The position numbers were made by a program, and so were the translations under genes. Of a stretch of DNA of 64,000 nt, positions 56,993-64,000 are shown in pieces. The stretch is taken from positions 36,772 through 100,771 of the forward strand of contig JACDGP010000003.1 in the NCBI GenBank assembly GCA_013821605.1, read 5' to 3'. The notes under the pieces are model-generated. The model searched no databases. It had not been told where the DNA came from and was given only the letters and a program-made list of their open reading frames with translations. Source of the stretch: Herpetosiphonaceae bacterium (lineage in GTDB: Bacteria; Chloroflexota; Chloroflexia; Chloroflexales; Kallotenuaceae). Position 1 is the first letter of the stretch; every line of letters starts with the position of its first letter.

Positions 56993-57023
56993 CGCGGGTA
57001 GGCTACATGTAAGCCTACCCGCG
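56993..57023. terminator. bidirectional terminator between fumC and pyrFE
   Basis: CGCGGGTAGGCT (56993-57004) pairs perfectly with AGCCTACCCGCG (57012-57023) around a seven-base loop. It lies between the convergent ends of fumC and the fused pyrimidine gene and can serve both. Confidence 0.72.
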
Positions 57024-57047
57024 CTTGATTCAGAGTTTCAACAGCCT

Positions 57048-58505
57048 TTATACCGCCGGGGTAAGGGGCTGGTTGTTCAGGTAGTGTGTGACGAGCTCGT
57101 GCTGTTCGACCACGATGCGACCGTGCTCAAGCAGAATGTCCACGAGTTCATGCAACCGGAAGACACTATGAAGTGTATAGCCAGCTTTGGCAAGTTCCTC
57201 ACGGCCAGAGCCTTCACGGTCCAGCAATACCACGACATCATGAACGCGCAGGCCTGCTGCTTCTAACGGCTCGATCGCGGTGATCTTGCTCGCGCCATTC
57301 GAGATTAAATCGTCAATGACGACAATCGTCTCATCAGGCTCGAACGTGCCTTCAATGATGCGACCGGTTCCATAGGGCTTGGCTTCTTTGCGTGGGTAAA
57401 TTAGTGGGGTACAGGTTTGCAGGGCAACAGCTGTTGCGAGTGGTAGCCCGGCATAGGGGATCCCAGCTAAGCGGTCGAAGAAGAGATTATCAAGTAGATC
57501 GACATAGGCTCGTGCTGCCATTGCTAGTGCATGGGGATTTGAGACCAGCAGGCGTAGGTCGATATAAAAGGGCGATTGCACGCCAGAGTGGAGGGTAAAA
57601 TCACCAAATTGAATCGCACCCTGATCATATAACGCGAGCGCTAGATCAGTGAGATTGGGATGGTCGGCCCGTTGTTTGGTCTCGGTTGCGCAATCCTGAT
57701 GGGAAGCACGCTTGGCGGCGCGGATCGTCTCGATCTCGTCGCGCAGTTGCATGGCCGCTTCGCGTGGATCATCGGCGTAGAGCACGGCGCGTCCTACATT
57801 GACCAGCACGCCACTGCCATCGCTACGCAGACCATTTTCGAGGGCTAGGTGAAGGTCCCCACCCTGCGCGCCGATCCCGGGGAGCAGCAACCATTGGTCG
57901 GCTGTGATGGAGCGGACGCAACAAATATCGTCGGCATAGGTCGCGCCGACGACCAGCCCAACGTTGCCACGTTCATTCCAGCCCGTACACTGTTCGGCCA
58001 CGCGCTGGTACAGCGGGTGGCCATGTGAGTCGGCGCATTGAAAGTCCTGCGCCCCAGGATTGGAAGTGAGGGCCAGCACAAAGACCCCACGTTCAGCATA
58101 GCGCACAAACGGTTCAACCGAGTCCCAGCCCATATACGGGCTGACGGTGATGGCATCCGCTCCCAGTTGCTGGAAGGCAGCCGTGGCATACGCGGTTGCC
58201 GATGAGCCAATATCGCCACGCTTTGCATCCAGAATGACCGGTACACCACATTGATGGGCATATTTGATGGTATCGGCGAGAGTTTGCCAGCCATGTGGCC
58301 CCAAGGCCTCGTAGAAGGCAGCATTGGGTTTGTAGGCGATCACAAGGTCACAGGTGAGGTCGATGATGTGGCGGTTAAAGGCGAACACAGGGTCGGGGTC
58401 GTCACTGGTCCATGCGGGAAGCTTACGAGGATCCGGGTCGAGGCCAACACACAGCAGCGAACGTTTTTGCTCGCTCAGCTGTTCTATTCGCGCGAAGAAC
58501 TGCAT
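57048..58505 (-). CDS. pyrFE: fused orotidine-5'-phosphate decarboxylase / orotate phosphoribosyltransferase
   Basis: Residues 1 to about 275 are OMP decarboxylase of the PyrF type 2 group: LLCVGLDPDPRKLP, AYKPNAAFYEALG, LDAKRGDIGSSA with Asp93-Lys95-Asp98 of the catalytic tetrad, VSPYMGWDSVEPF and LLPGIGAQGGD. Residues about 290-485 are orotate phosphoribosyltransferase: GDFTLHSGVQSPFYIDLRLL, GIPYAGLPLATAVAL, YPRKEAKPYGTG and the PRPP loop VVIDDLISNGASK. One chain thus carries out the last two steps of UMP synthesis, in the order PyrF-PyrE, the reverse of the human enzyme. pyrD is in the window at 15.5 kb but far from it. Confidence 0.94.
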   Translation of the reverse strand: MQFFARIEQLSEQKRSLLCVGLDPDPRKLPAWTSDDPDPVFAFNRHIIDLTCDLVIAYKPNAAFYEALGPHGWQTLADTIKYAHQCGVPVILDAKRGDIGSSATAYATAAFQQLGADAITVSPYMGWDSVEPFVRYAERGVFVLALTSNPGAQDFQCADSHGHPLYQRVAEQCTGWNERGNVGLVVGATYADDICCVRSITADQWLLLPGIGAQGGDLHLALENGLRSDGSGVLVNVGRAVLYADDPREAAMQLRDEIETIRAAKRASHQDCATETKQRADHPNLTDLALALYDQGAIQFGDFTLHSGVQSPFYIDLRLLVSNPHALAMAARAYVDLLDNLFFDRLAGIPYAGLPLATAVALQTCTPLIYPRKEAKPYGTGRIIEGTFEPDETIVVIDDLISNGASKITAIEPLEAAGLRVHDVVVLLDREGSGREELAKAGYTLHSVFRLHELVDILLEHGRIVVEQHELVTHYLNNQPLTPAV

Positions 58506-58649
58506 ACCAGTGGTCCTTATGAAGATGCTGGGCGACCAGGCACAGCGCCATTGGCGGCATTATACCGTGCCGGAGGCTACTTTGGGAACGGCTGTATGGG
58601 TAGTTCGCCCGGAAGCGTGTTGCGACAGGAAACAACAGGCTATGGAGCT

Positions 58650-59378
58650 TTAAACTTGGCGGGTACGAATAACTTGGAGCAGGCTTAGCAACAGGCCGTA
58701 CGTGATGTAGGCGATCGGGAGGGGCCAGAACCAACCTGAGGGGTTGATCACAGCAATGACGAACAGCCCAATAAACATGATACGTATCGGTAAAGGCGCG
58801 TCAAATAGGAGCTGCTCGGGATTCGGATAGCGCAGGGTGCTAATCATTAAGCCAGCACTAATGAGCACCACGGCTGCCAGTAGCTCAATGGGCAAATCGG
58901 CGGGGAAGATCGCCAAGCCGGTAATCGTAAGACCGGCTGCCGGAATCGGCATGCCGGTGAAAAACCGGCCGCTAGCGCCGACAACATTATAACGAGCTAG
59001 GCGCGCGGCCCCGCAGCAGACGAACAGCGCCACCATTAGAATTGACGCTATGGGGAGTTGGTGGTCACGGAAAATGTGCTCGTAGATGAGAACGGCAGGG
59101 GCGACGCCAAACGAGACGACATCAGCAAGCGAATCCAGTTCTTTGCCAAAGGGTGAAGCAACGTGTAGTGCTCGTGCCGCCCGCCCATCGAGTGCGTCGA
59201 ACAACGCCGACAAGCAAATCGTGAAGGCAGCCCATGTATACCAGCCGCGACCATTGTCACCTGGGTCCAGGCCCCGAATAATGAAGATGATTGCTAAAAA
59301 GCCACAAAAGAGATTGGCCGTCGTCAGTAGATTCGGAAACCAGACACGCCGGGGAAGCCAGGGACGCCGGCTCTTCAC
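58650..59378 (-). CDS. pssA: CDP-diacylglycerol--serine O-phosphatidyltransferase
   Basis: A 242-residue membrane enzyme making phosphatidylserine. The CDP-alcohol phosphotransferase signature D-G-x2-A-R-x8-G-x3-D-x3-D is complete in DALDGRAARALHVASPFGKE with LDSLADVVSFG following. About seven hydrophobic segments surround it; PNLLTTANLFCGFLAIIF is the first. The start overlaps the stop of psd as ATGA, so the synthase and decarboxylase are made together to supply phosphatidylethanolamine. A short charged N-terminus precedes the first helix, as usual. Confidence 0.93.
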   Translation of the reverse strand: MKSRRPWLPRRVWFPNLLTTANLFCGFLAIIFIIRGLDPGDNGRGWYTWAAFTICLSALFDALDGRAARALHVASPFGKELDSLADVVSFGVAPAVLIYEHIFRDHQLPIASILMVALFVCCGAARLARYNVVGASGRFFTGMPIPAAGLTITGLAIFPADLPIELLAAVVLISAGLMISTLRYPNPEQLLFDAPLPIRIMFIGLFVIAVINPSGWFWPLPIAYITYGLLLSLLQVIRTRQV

Positions 59379-60022
59379 CGCCAGGCTCCAATGGGGGTTA
59401 GACCAGCCTTGACGTGCATACCGGGTACGACCAGGGCTTCAGTGCTGCTACGCGGGACCATGACATCGGTACGCGACCCAAATTTGATCAGACCAATGCG
59501 TTCACCAGTAGCGAGGTTGTCGCCTTGGTGCGGCGTAAAAACGATGCGGCGTGCCACCAGGCCCGCGATCTGCACCAAGAGCAAAGGCCCATGCGCTGTT
59601 GTAAGGCCAACGTAGTTACGCTCGTTGACGGTATCGCATTGAGCGTCCCAGGCGGCGCGGAACTCGCCTGTTAGATGTTCGACGTAGCGAACCGTTCCCG
59701 CAGTAGGAGCACGGTTGATATGGACGTCGAACAGTGAGAGGAAGGTAACAATGCGGAGGGCTGGGCCGCCGATAAAGCGTTGCTCATTGATTTCGTCAAC
59801 GCGCATAATTGTGCCGTCAGCAGCCGACCATAGCCGGGTGTCATCGGTAGGGAGTTGGCGTTGGGGATCGCGGAGAAAGGCGGCAGTGCCAACGGTGAGC
59901 GCTAACGGTAGCAAGGCGGCCCGACGTGAAAAGAGGGCCGTTAGCGCGGTGGCAGCGGTGCCAGCCGCCAGTAGGGATACGCCCTCGGGCGCAATGCCCT
60001 CAATGCGACGCGTTTGCTTCAT
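59375..60022 (-). CDS. psd: phosphatidylserine decarboxylase, short (PSD-A-like) type
   Basis: A 215-residue proenzyme. After two hydrophobic N-terminal helices come FLRDPQRQLP, WSAADGTIMRVDEI, VTFLSLFDVHINRAPTAGTV, and the self-cleavage site IKFGSRTDVMVP, where Ser183 after Gly182 should become the pyruvoyl group. This short form lacks the long N-terminal part of the E. coli enzyme. AAGGGG a few bases before ATG 60022 supports that start over an upstream in-frame codon. The stop overlaps pssA. Confidence 0.92.
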   Translation of the reverse strand: MKQTRRIEGIAPEGVSLLAAGTAATALTALFSRRAALLPLALTVGTAAFLRDPQRQLPTDDTRLWSAADGTIMRVDEINEQRFIGGPALRIVTFLSLFDVHINRAPTAGTVRYVEHLTGEFRAAWDAQCDTVNERNYVGLTTAHGPLLLVQIAGLVARRIVFTPHQGDNLATGERIGLIKFGSRTDVMVPRSSTEALVVPGMHVKAGLTPIGAWR

Positions 60023-60135
60023 GTGCCCCTTATAAACAAGAACGCCCGCATGGCGACTCGCATAGCAAAACAGGATGCCACACACAGTAGCATTATAGGA
60101 GATAGGCTGGTGGGCCGCAAACTGTCTAACGCGTT

Positions 60136-61248
60136 TTATTTACGCGAACGTGGGAACTCAACTGTAACCTTCGTCCCATTATCAGTTTCCCAGCGACAGG
60201 TGCCTTTGAGGTAGGAGCCGATGAGGCGCTGTACTACTTGCTGACCGCTGGAACGCCCCGCCGTTTCGAAGTCGGAGCGGAGGCCGATGCCATTGTCGGC
60301 GACGATCATTTGATACGAGCGCGGCTTATCTTCGAGTGTGACGACCACCTCGCCGCTCCGATCAGCAGGAAAGGCATGGCGGAAGCTATTGGTGAGTAAT
60401 TCGTTCAGGACCATGACCATGGGCGACACTTGCTCGGTCGGCAAGAGGAGTGGATCACCACTAACGGTGACGACAGCTTGCTGATGAGGATCATAGAAGG
60501 GTTGAATCGTGCGTGCCAGCCGTTCCGCAACCTCGTGGAAGGGCGCAAGCTGGTTTTCGTGGGAGGTTAGGACATCATGCACAATGCCCATCGAACGGAC
60601 GCGTGAGGTGGCGCGTTGCAAGACGTCTTGGGCCGAGCCAGGCTCGGCCCGCACAAGCTCCATCTCTAGAAAGCCACTGATCGCCGCCAGATTATTGCGG
60701 ACCCGATGATTAAGCTCTTGTAGCAGCGCGGCCTTGATTTCGGCATCTTCGCGGGCCTGCTCATATAACTGAGCATTGGTGGTTGCCAACTCGCGCATCT
60801 GGCGTGACAAACGCTCCTGCTCGCGCTCCATTAAGCGGATACGCAGCATGGAACGGACACGAACCAGCAGTTCGTCGTTGATAAAAGGTTTGACGATATA
60901 ATCATCGCCGCCGGCCTCGAAGCCCTTGATTTTATCTTTGACGGTGCTCCGTGCGGTTAGCAAGATGACCGGGGTGAAGAAGCCCTGGATCGCTTTAATA
61001 CGGCGACATACTTCATACCCGCTGGTGCGCGGCAGCATCACATCCAGCAGAACAAGATCGGGTTCACCGGCCTCGACTAAGGCGATCGCCTCGTTGCCAT
61101 CCTGAGTCCAATGCACATCATAGCCTTCGGTGCTGAGCAGTTCCTTGAGGAGTGTACCGGTGCCAAGATCATCCTCGACAATGAGTATATTGGCTTGTTG
61201 CAGGGACGTTGGAAGCTCAAACGACAACTGTTCGACCGGTGAGTCCAT
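60136..61248 (-). CDS. receiver-HisKA_2-HATPase hybrid sensor kinase
   Basis: Residues 20-140 are a receiver domain (ILIVEDDLGTG, phospho-Asp69 in LVLLDVMLP, IVKPF with Lys120). A coiled-coil linker (MEREQERLSRQMRELATTNAQL) leads to a HisKA_2 dimerisation domain with the phospho-His at 181 (LLQELNHRVRNNLAAISGF) and an ATPase domain (VLNELLTNSFRHAF, VADNGIGL). Receiver-first kinases of this kind act in the middle of phosphorelays. GGAGGAGG just before ATG 61248 fixes the start. The gene lies 17 bases downstream of the metallopeptidase gene, so both are probably one transcript. Confidence 0.9.
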   Translation of the reverse strand: MDSPVEQLSFELPTSLQQANILIVEDDLGTGTLLKELLSTEGYDVHWTQDGNEAIALVEAGEPDLVLLDVMLPRTSGYEVCRRIKAIQGFFTPVILLTARSTVKDKIKGFEAGGDDYIVKPFINDELLVRVRSMLRIRLMEREQERLSRQMRELATTNAQLYEQAREDAEIKAALLQELNHRVRNNLAAISGFLEMELVRAEPGSAQDVLQRATSRVRSMGIVHDVLTSHENQLAPFHEVAERLARTIQPFYDPHQQAVVTVSGDPLLLPTEQVSPMVMVLNELLTNSFRHAFPADRSGEVVVTLEDKPRSYQMIVADNGIGLRSDFETAGRSSGQQVVQRLIGSYLKGTCRWETDNGTKVTVEFPRSRK

Positions 61249-61265
61249 AAAGCCTCCTCCGTTAA

Positions 61266-63335
61266 TCAATGACCACCACTTACGCTAAGGGTAAAGGTGG
61301 CCGGCTCATTGGTATGGGGTGTGGTGGCGGCGATGATCAGAACACCGCGCTCATCCGGGACCAGTTGGGCTTGGATGCCACCACTCGCATTAGGTGTGAG
61401 ATGTTCGACCGTCGTTTGACTGCCGCGTGTACGTACCAGTCGTAGCTCCCAGCGTTGTGGCAACTGGTTATTCGTGCGCTCCCAACCGTTCGCAAACCAG
61501 CCAGCCCCAACCTGAGCGACATCGTCGCGGAAGTTGATTTGAGGAATCTCAAGATTGTCGATCACCATGCCGGCCCCATTGTAGGCATCATCGGTGATGA
61601 GTGAGAAGCGCAACGTGATGACCTTGCCCGCATAGCTGCTGAGATCGATCTGCTCATCAAGCCATTGCGGCACCAGCGTCTCGTCGGATTTAACGCCCTC
61701 CTGGACGCCCGATTTGCCCGTGTAGCCGTTGCCATAGTTCGCGCCCTGCGGATCGCTATCCGTCGTGTGGGTGCCACGCAAGGCTTGCCAGTGCTGGCCA
61801 TCGGTCGAGGCCGATACATAGCCATAATCATAATCTTTTTCGATGTCGTACCACAGCCGGAACTTAAGGGCCGCGGCGGAGAGCTTGCGCAGATCGACCG
61901 TGCGGGTCAAAATCGAGGCGGCGCTATCCCCGCGGTTGCTCCACCATGCGTCGCCTTGCACCTCGCCATTAAAGAGTTTAACTGTTTGGTTGCCTTCCCA
62001 TTGGATTGTCTGAGCCGCACCCGTCGCAGGTAGATCAATATACTGTGTACCAAATTGGGTCACGTTGGCATGCAAGCCGCCACTTGGCAGCGCGGTTGGC
62101 GTTACATCGAACGGGAGGCGGCTGTAGGCGTAGCGACCACCGTCGATTTGCTTGTCGTTAAGGAAGTTCGCGACGGCCCAATCACCGAAGAGCTGCCCAA
62201 AGTCTTTGATGTCAGGGCGAATCGTCGCGGCTTGTTTGGCAAAGAGATCGAGTCGCTCGCCAGCATCATCCCGAATCAACTGCTTGAGGTCAAGGGTTTT
62301 GCCATACTGCTCATAAAAGTAGCGCAAGAACAAGTAGGCGGCACCATAATGTGGTGGCGATACTGAGGGTGCCCAGGTTGTTAGCTGGAGGTTGGGATCG
62401 GCCAAAAAGGAAGGTGCCGTCGAAGTAGCATCATCGGTGAAGCCATTCAGATCTTCAGCTAAGACCGATAAGCCTTCGTTCATCCAACTGGTCGGGCGCT
62501 GGGCTTCGTGCCACTCGATCATATGCTGAAACTCGTGGGCCAAGACATCCCCATAGGACGCCGTGCCAGGAGCGCGATCATCGACGTTAATATAAAACAT
62601 CTCGCGCTCGTTGGAGTAGCGGTTTACGGTGCGTGGAACTTCATCACTACCGGAAAAGTAACCGCCAACGCCGGCGATCTTGCCATTCAAGACAGTGAGG
62701 CGTGGATCACCATCAACGCCGGGTGACCATTCTTCGCCAAAGAGTTTACGATCAAGTGGGTAGATTTGATCGTTGAATTGGTGGGCGGAGCGCTCCAGCC
62801 CGGCCTTGTTGACTTCAACGCCATCTTCAACGTACATCAAGACGTGATCGAGGGCAAACTGGAGCGTCGCTGTTTTCGTGTAATAACGGCTATTTGGTAT
62901 ATCTGATAACCAAAAGGTCTCGTGTTGACCAACCTGAACGTTTAGTGGCGTGGTCCGTGCCACGCGCTGTTGGGCGGCGGTATGCCCATATTCATTCGTT
63001 AGTTGGACGAGGTCGCGGCGCGGCAGCACGTGCTGATCAAGTGAGTCGATGGTGGCAAGGGTGTCGGTGGTCGTGACCGGCTTGGTGGCAACTGTCGCCC
63101 CTACTGGTGCAATGGATGGTATGGAAGCGACTGAGGGACTCAGGGTGGGTTCTGGCGTGTTGTCGGCTGCTTGGCTCGTTGGTTCTTGTTCCGTGGCTGC
63201 AGTCGCTGGGGTGGTTGGACGTGGTTGGCGGACAGCTTGTGGGCCAATTGGTCGAAGGTAAATGTACCCACCGAAGGCGAAAATAGCGATCAAAGCGAAT
63301 GAGACGAAAGCAGCGGATAAACGGCGCAACGACAT
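61266..63335 (-). CDS. secreted or anchored zinc metallopeptidase, immune inhibitor A-like
   Basis: A 689-residue protein with an N-terminal membrane segment (SFALIAIFAFGGYIYL), a Pro/Thr-rich stalk, and a peptidase domain with HEFQH at 267-271 followed by WMNEGLS, which supplies the third zinc ligand region. The preceding YGDVLA and the VNRYSNEREMFYINVDD stretch resemble M6/immune inhibitor A-like peptidases. The C-terminal third has beta-sandwich modules with FRLWYDIEKDYDYGYVSAST, VITLRFSLITDDAYNGAGMVIDN and a final all-beta domain. It acts outside the cell, probably in degrading protein. AGAAAGG precedes the ATG. The REC-HisKA_2 gene follows closely. Confidence 0.85.
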   Translation of the reverse strand: MSLRRLSAAFVSFALIAIFAFGGYIYLRPIGPQAVRQPRPTTPATAATEQEPTSQAADNTPEPTLSPSVASIPSIAPVGATVATKPVTTTDTLATIDSLDQHVLPRRDLVQLTNEYGHTAAQQRVARTTPLNVQVGQHETFWLSDIPNSRYYTKTATLQFALDHVLMYVEDGVEVNKAGLERSAHQFNDQIYPLDRKLFGEEWSPGVDGDPRLTVLNGKIAGVGGYFSGSDEVPRTVNRYSNEREMFYINVDDRAPGTASYGDVLAHEFQHMIEWHEAQRPTSWMNEGLSVLAEDLNGFTDDATSTAPSFLADPNLQLTTWAPSVSPPHYGAAYLFLRYFYEQYGKTLDLKQLIRDDAGERLDLFAKQAATIRPDIKDFGQLFGDWAVANFLNDKQIDGGRYAYSRLPFDVTPTALPSGGLHANVTQFGTQYIDLPATGAAQTIQWEGNQTVKLFNGEVQGDAWWSNRGDSAASILTRTVDLRKLSAAALKFRLWYDIEKDYDYGYVSASTDGQHWQALRGTHTTDSDPQGANYGNGYTGKSGVQEGVKSDETLVPQWLDEQIDLSSYAGKVITLRFSLITDDAYNGAGMVIDNLEIPQINFRDDVAQVGAGWFANGWERTNNQLPQRWELRLVRTRGSQTTVEHLTPNASGGIQAQLVPDERGVLIIAATTPHTNEPATFTLSVSGGH

Positions 63336-63416
63336 GCGTAACCTTTCTCCCTAGGGATCGGAGCCATTGTACAAAGATTGCGGGGTAGGCGCAAGGACGA
63401 GGCATGAGGGTAATAC

Positions 63417-63425
63417 TGGTATACT
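63417..63425 (+). promoter_or_regulatory. extended -10 promoter of the glycosidase-like gene
   Basis: TGG-TATACT at 63417-63425. Initiation seven bases downstream falls on the GTG start codon at 63432, so the mRNA should be leaderless. No ribosome site is present. Confidence 0.5.
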
Positions 63426-63431
63426 CGTGGC

Positions 63432-64000
63432 GTGAAACGTCGCGTGCTATCGCGCACTGGCCTGCGCTGCGGGCTGCTCCTCCTCGCACTCCTGGCGCTG
63501 GCGGGTACTATCTGGTGGGATAATGCCGTCAATCGTGGGATAGAGGCCGATGGACCGGCACCGGCTCTAGCGCAGGTGGCACGGGGTGGCGTTAATGTCT
63601 ATAACCTGCAATATGAGGTGACCCACGATGCCCAGGGCCGGCTGATGCCGGATAACAAGGTGGCGCAAACTATGCGCATGATTCGTGAGGGTGGCTTTCA
63701 CTGGGTGCGGACGCAGTTTCCCTGGGAAGATATTGAGATTTGTGGCAAGGGCAACTTCCAGGACTGCCACCATGCGAACCAATCGACCTGGCTGAAGTAT
63801 GACTACATTGTGCAGCAAGCGACAGCGAACGGCCTTGCGTTGATCGTGCGGCTGGACCGGCCGCCAGACTGGGCACGACGTGGCTGGATCACTACGCCGG
63901 AGGTGCAAGCCCAGTTGAAGCTGCACCAGCCGGTTACGGGACCACCAGATCGGCTAGCAGACTTTGGCGACTATGTGGCCGCTGTCGCGCAGCACTATCC
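63432..64000 (+). CDS. N-terminal part of a secreted glycoside-hydrolase-like TIM-barrel protein (partial)
   Basis: The frame opens at GTG 63432 and runs off the right edge with no stop (189 full codons seen). It begins with a basic stretch and a hydrophobic signal anchor (GLLLLALLALAGTIWW). The barrel start is typical of GH39/GH5-like proteins: GGVNVYNLQYEVT, QTMRMIREGGFHWVRTQFPWEDIE, YDYIVQQATANGLALIVRLDRPPDW and a DFGDYVAAVAQHYP end. Catalytic residues would lie beyond the window. It is divergent from the metallopeptidase gene. Confidence 0.8.
   Translation, partial: MKRRVLSRTGLRCGLLLLALLALAGTIWWDNAVNRGIEADGPAPALAQVARGGVNVYNLQYEVTHDAQGRLMPDNKVAQTMRMIREGGFHWVRTQFPWEDIEICGKGNFQDCHHANQSTWLKYDYIVQQATANGLALIVRLDRPPDWARRGWITTPEVQAQLKLHQPVTGPPDRLADFGDYVAAVAQHY

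Noticed and set aside
1..64000. CRISPR arrays and intact insertion sequences
   Set aside because: No regularly spaced repeats, cas genes, or transposase genes with terminal inverted repeats were found by reading.

Overview
The window looks like chromosomal DNA of a member of the Chloroflexota, probably class Chloroflexia. This is an inference from gene content and style, not a marker-gene result. The pointers are a gamma-alpha fused 2-oxoacid:ferredoxin oxidoreductase (korA/korB), a V4R-domain protein, very large multi-GAF histidine kinases, secreted Thr/Ala/Pro-rich lipoproteins, DUF4015 and immune-inhibitor-A-like exoproteins, a glycyl-tRNA synthetase of the alpha2 type, a PyrF-PyrE fusion and a MoaD-MoaE fusion. 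GC content is moderate to high, Shine-Dalgarno sites of the GAGGAG/GGAGG type are common, and several genes appear to be leaderless. No phage, insertion sequence with recognisable ends, or CRISPR array was seen.

Layout. 0-4 kb: tail of a DinG-like helicase, then a scarred region holding three gene remnants (539-835, 859-1520, 2344-2685), a short-chain dehydrogenase that seems cut at its C-terminus, a lone HicB-like protein and a UPF0175/DUF3368 toxin-antitoxin pair. 4-9.4 kb: LtrA membrane protein translationally coupled to a PIG-L deacetylase, an MBL-fold hydrolase, two GNAT acetyltransferases, and a fused molybdopterin synthase. 9.4-10.6 kb: a possible structured RNA, tRNA-His, a small Lys/Pro-rich protein and a leaderless Fur-family regulator. 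10.6-17.5 kb: dprA-crcB-crcB, Uma2, DUF2270, glyS-pyrD and a XerC/D recombinase. 17.5-25.7 kb: a solute-binding/VWA lipoprotein, korA-korB with a strong terminator, and a membrane histidine kinase. 25.8-34.8 kb: HAD phosphatase-rpiA, the cyanophycin pair cphB-cphA, and a divergent peptide-type ABC importer (binding protein plus two permeases, no ATPases here). 34.8-43.8 kb: a five-gene minus-strand signalling operon. 43.8-50.1 kb: uvrA divergent from ilvD-hutH. 50.1-55.5 kb: secreted proteins (beta-lactamase fold, DUF4015 lipoprotein, degenerate PGRP-like protein). 55.5-64 kb: fumC, pyrFE, psd-pssA, a REC-HisKA_2 regulator downstream of a secreted metallopeptidase, and the start of a glycoside-hydrolase-like protein running off the right edge.

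The most novel unit is the operon at 34842-43764. One good promoter reads through a V4R sensor-like protein, a left-handed beta-helix protein, a receiver protein with a degenerate GGDEF domain, a 1645-residue soluble kinase with about seven GAF domains, and an alpha/beta-hydrolase homologue whose nucleophile serine is replaced by glycine. The last three are tightly spaced or overlapping. Other strong points are the two enzyme fusions with unusual architecture (MoaD-MoaE with an internal Gly-Gly, PyrF-PyrE in the order opposite to human UMP synthase), the cyanophycin genes divergent from a peptide importer, a kinase whose membrane module is an internal duplication, and the recombination scar near 1520 where two convergent genes are both truncated.
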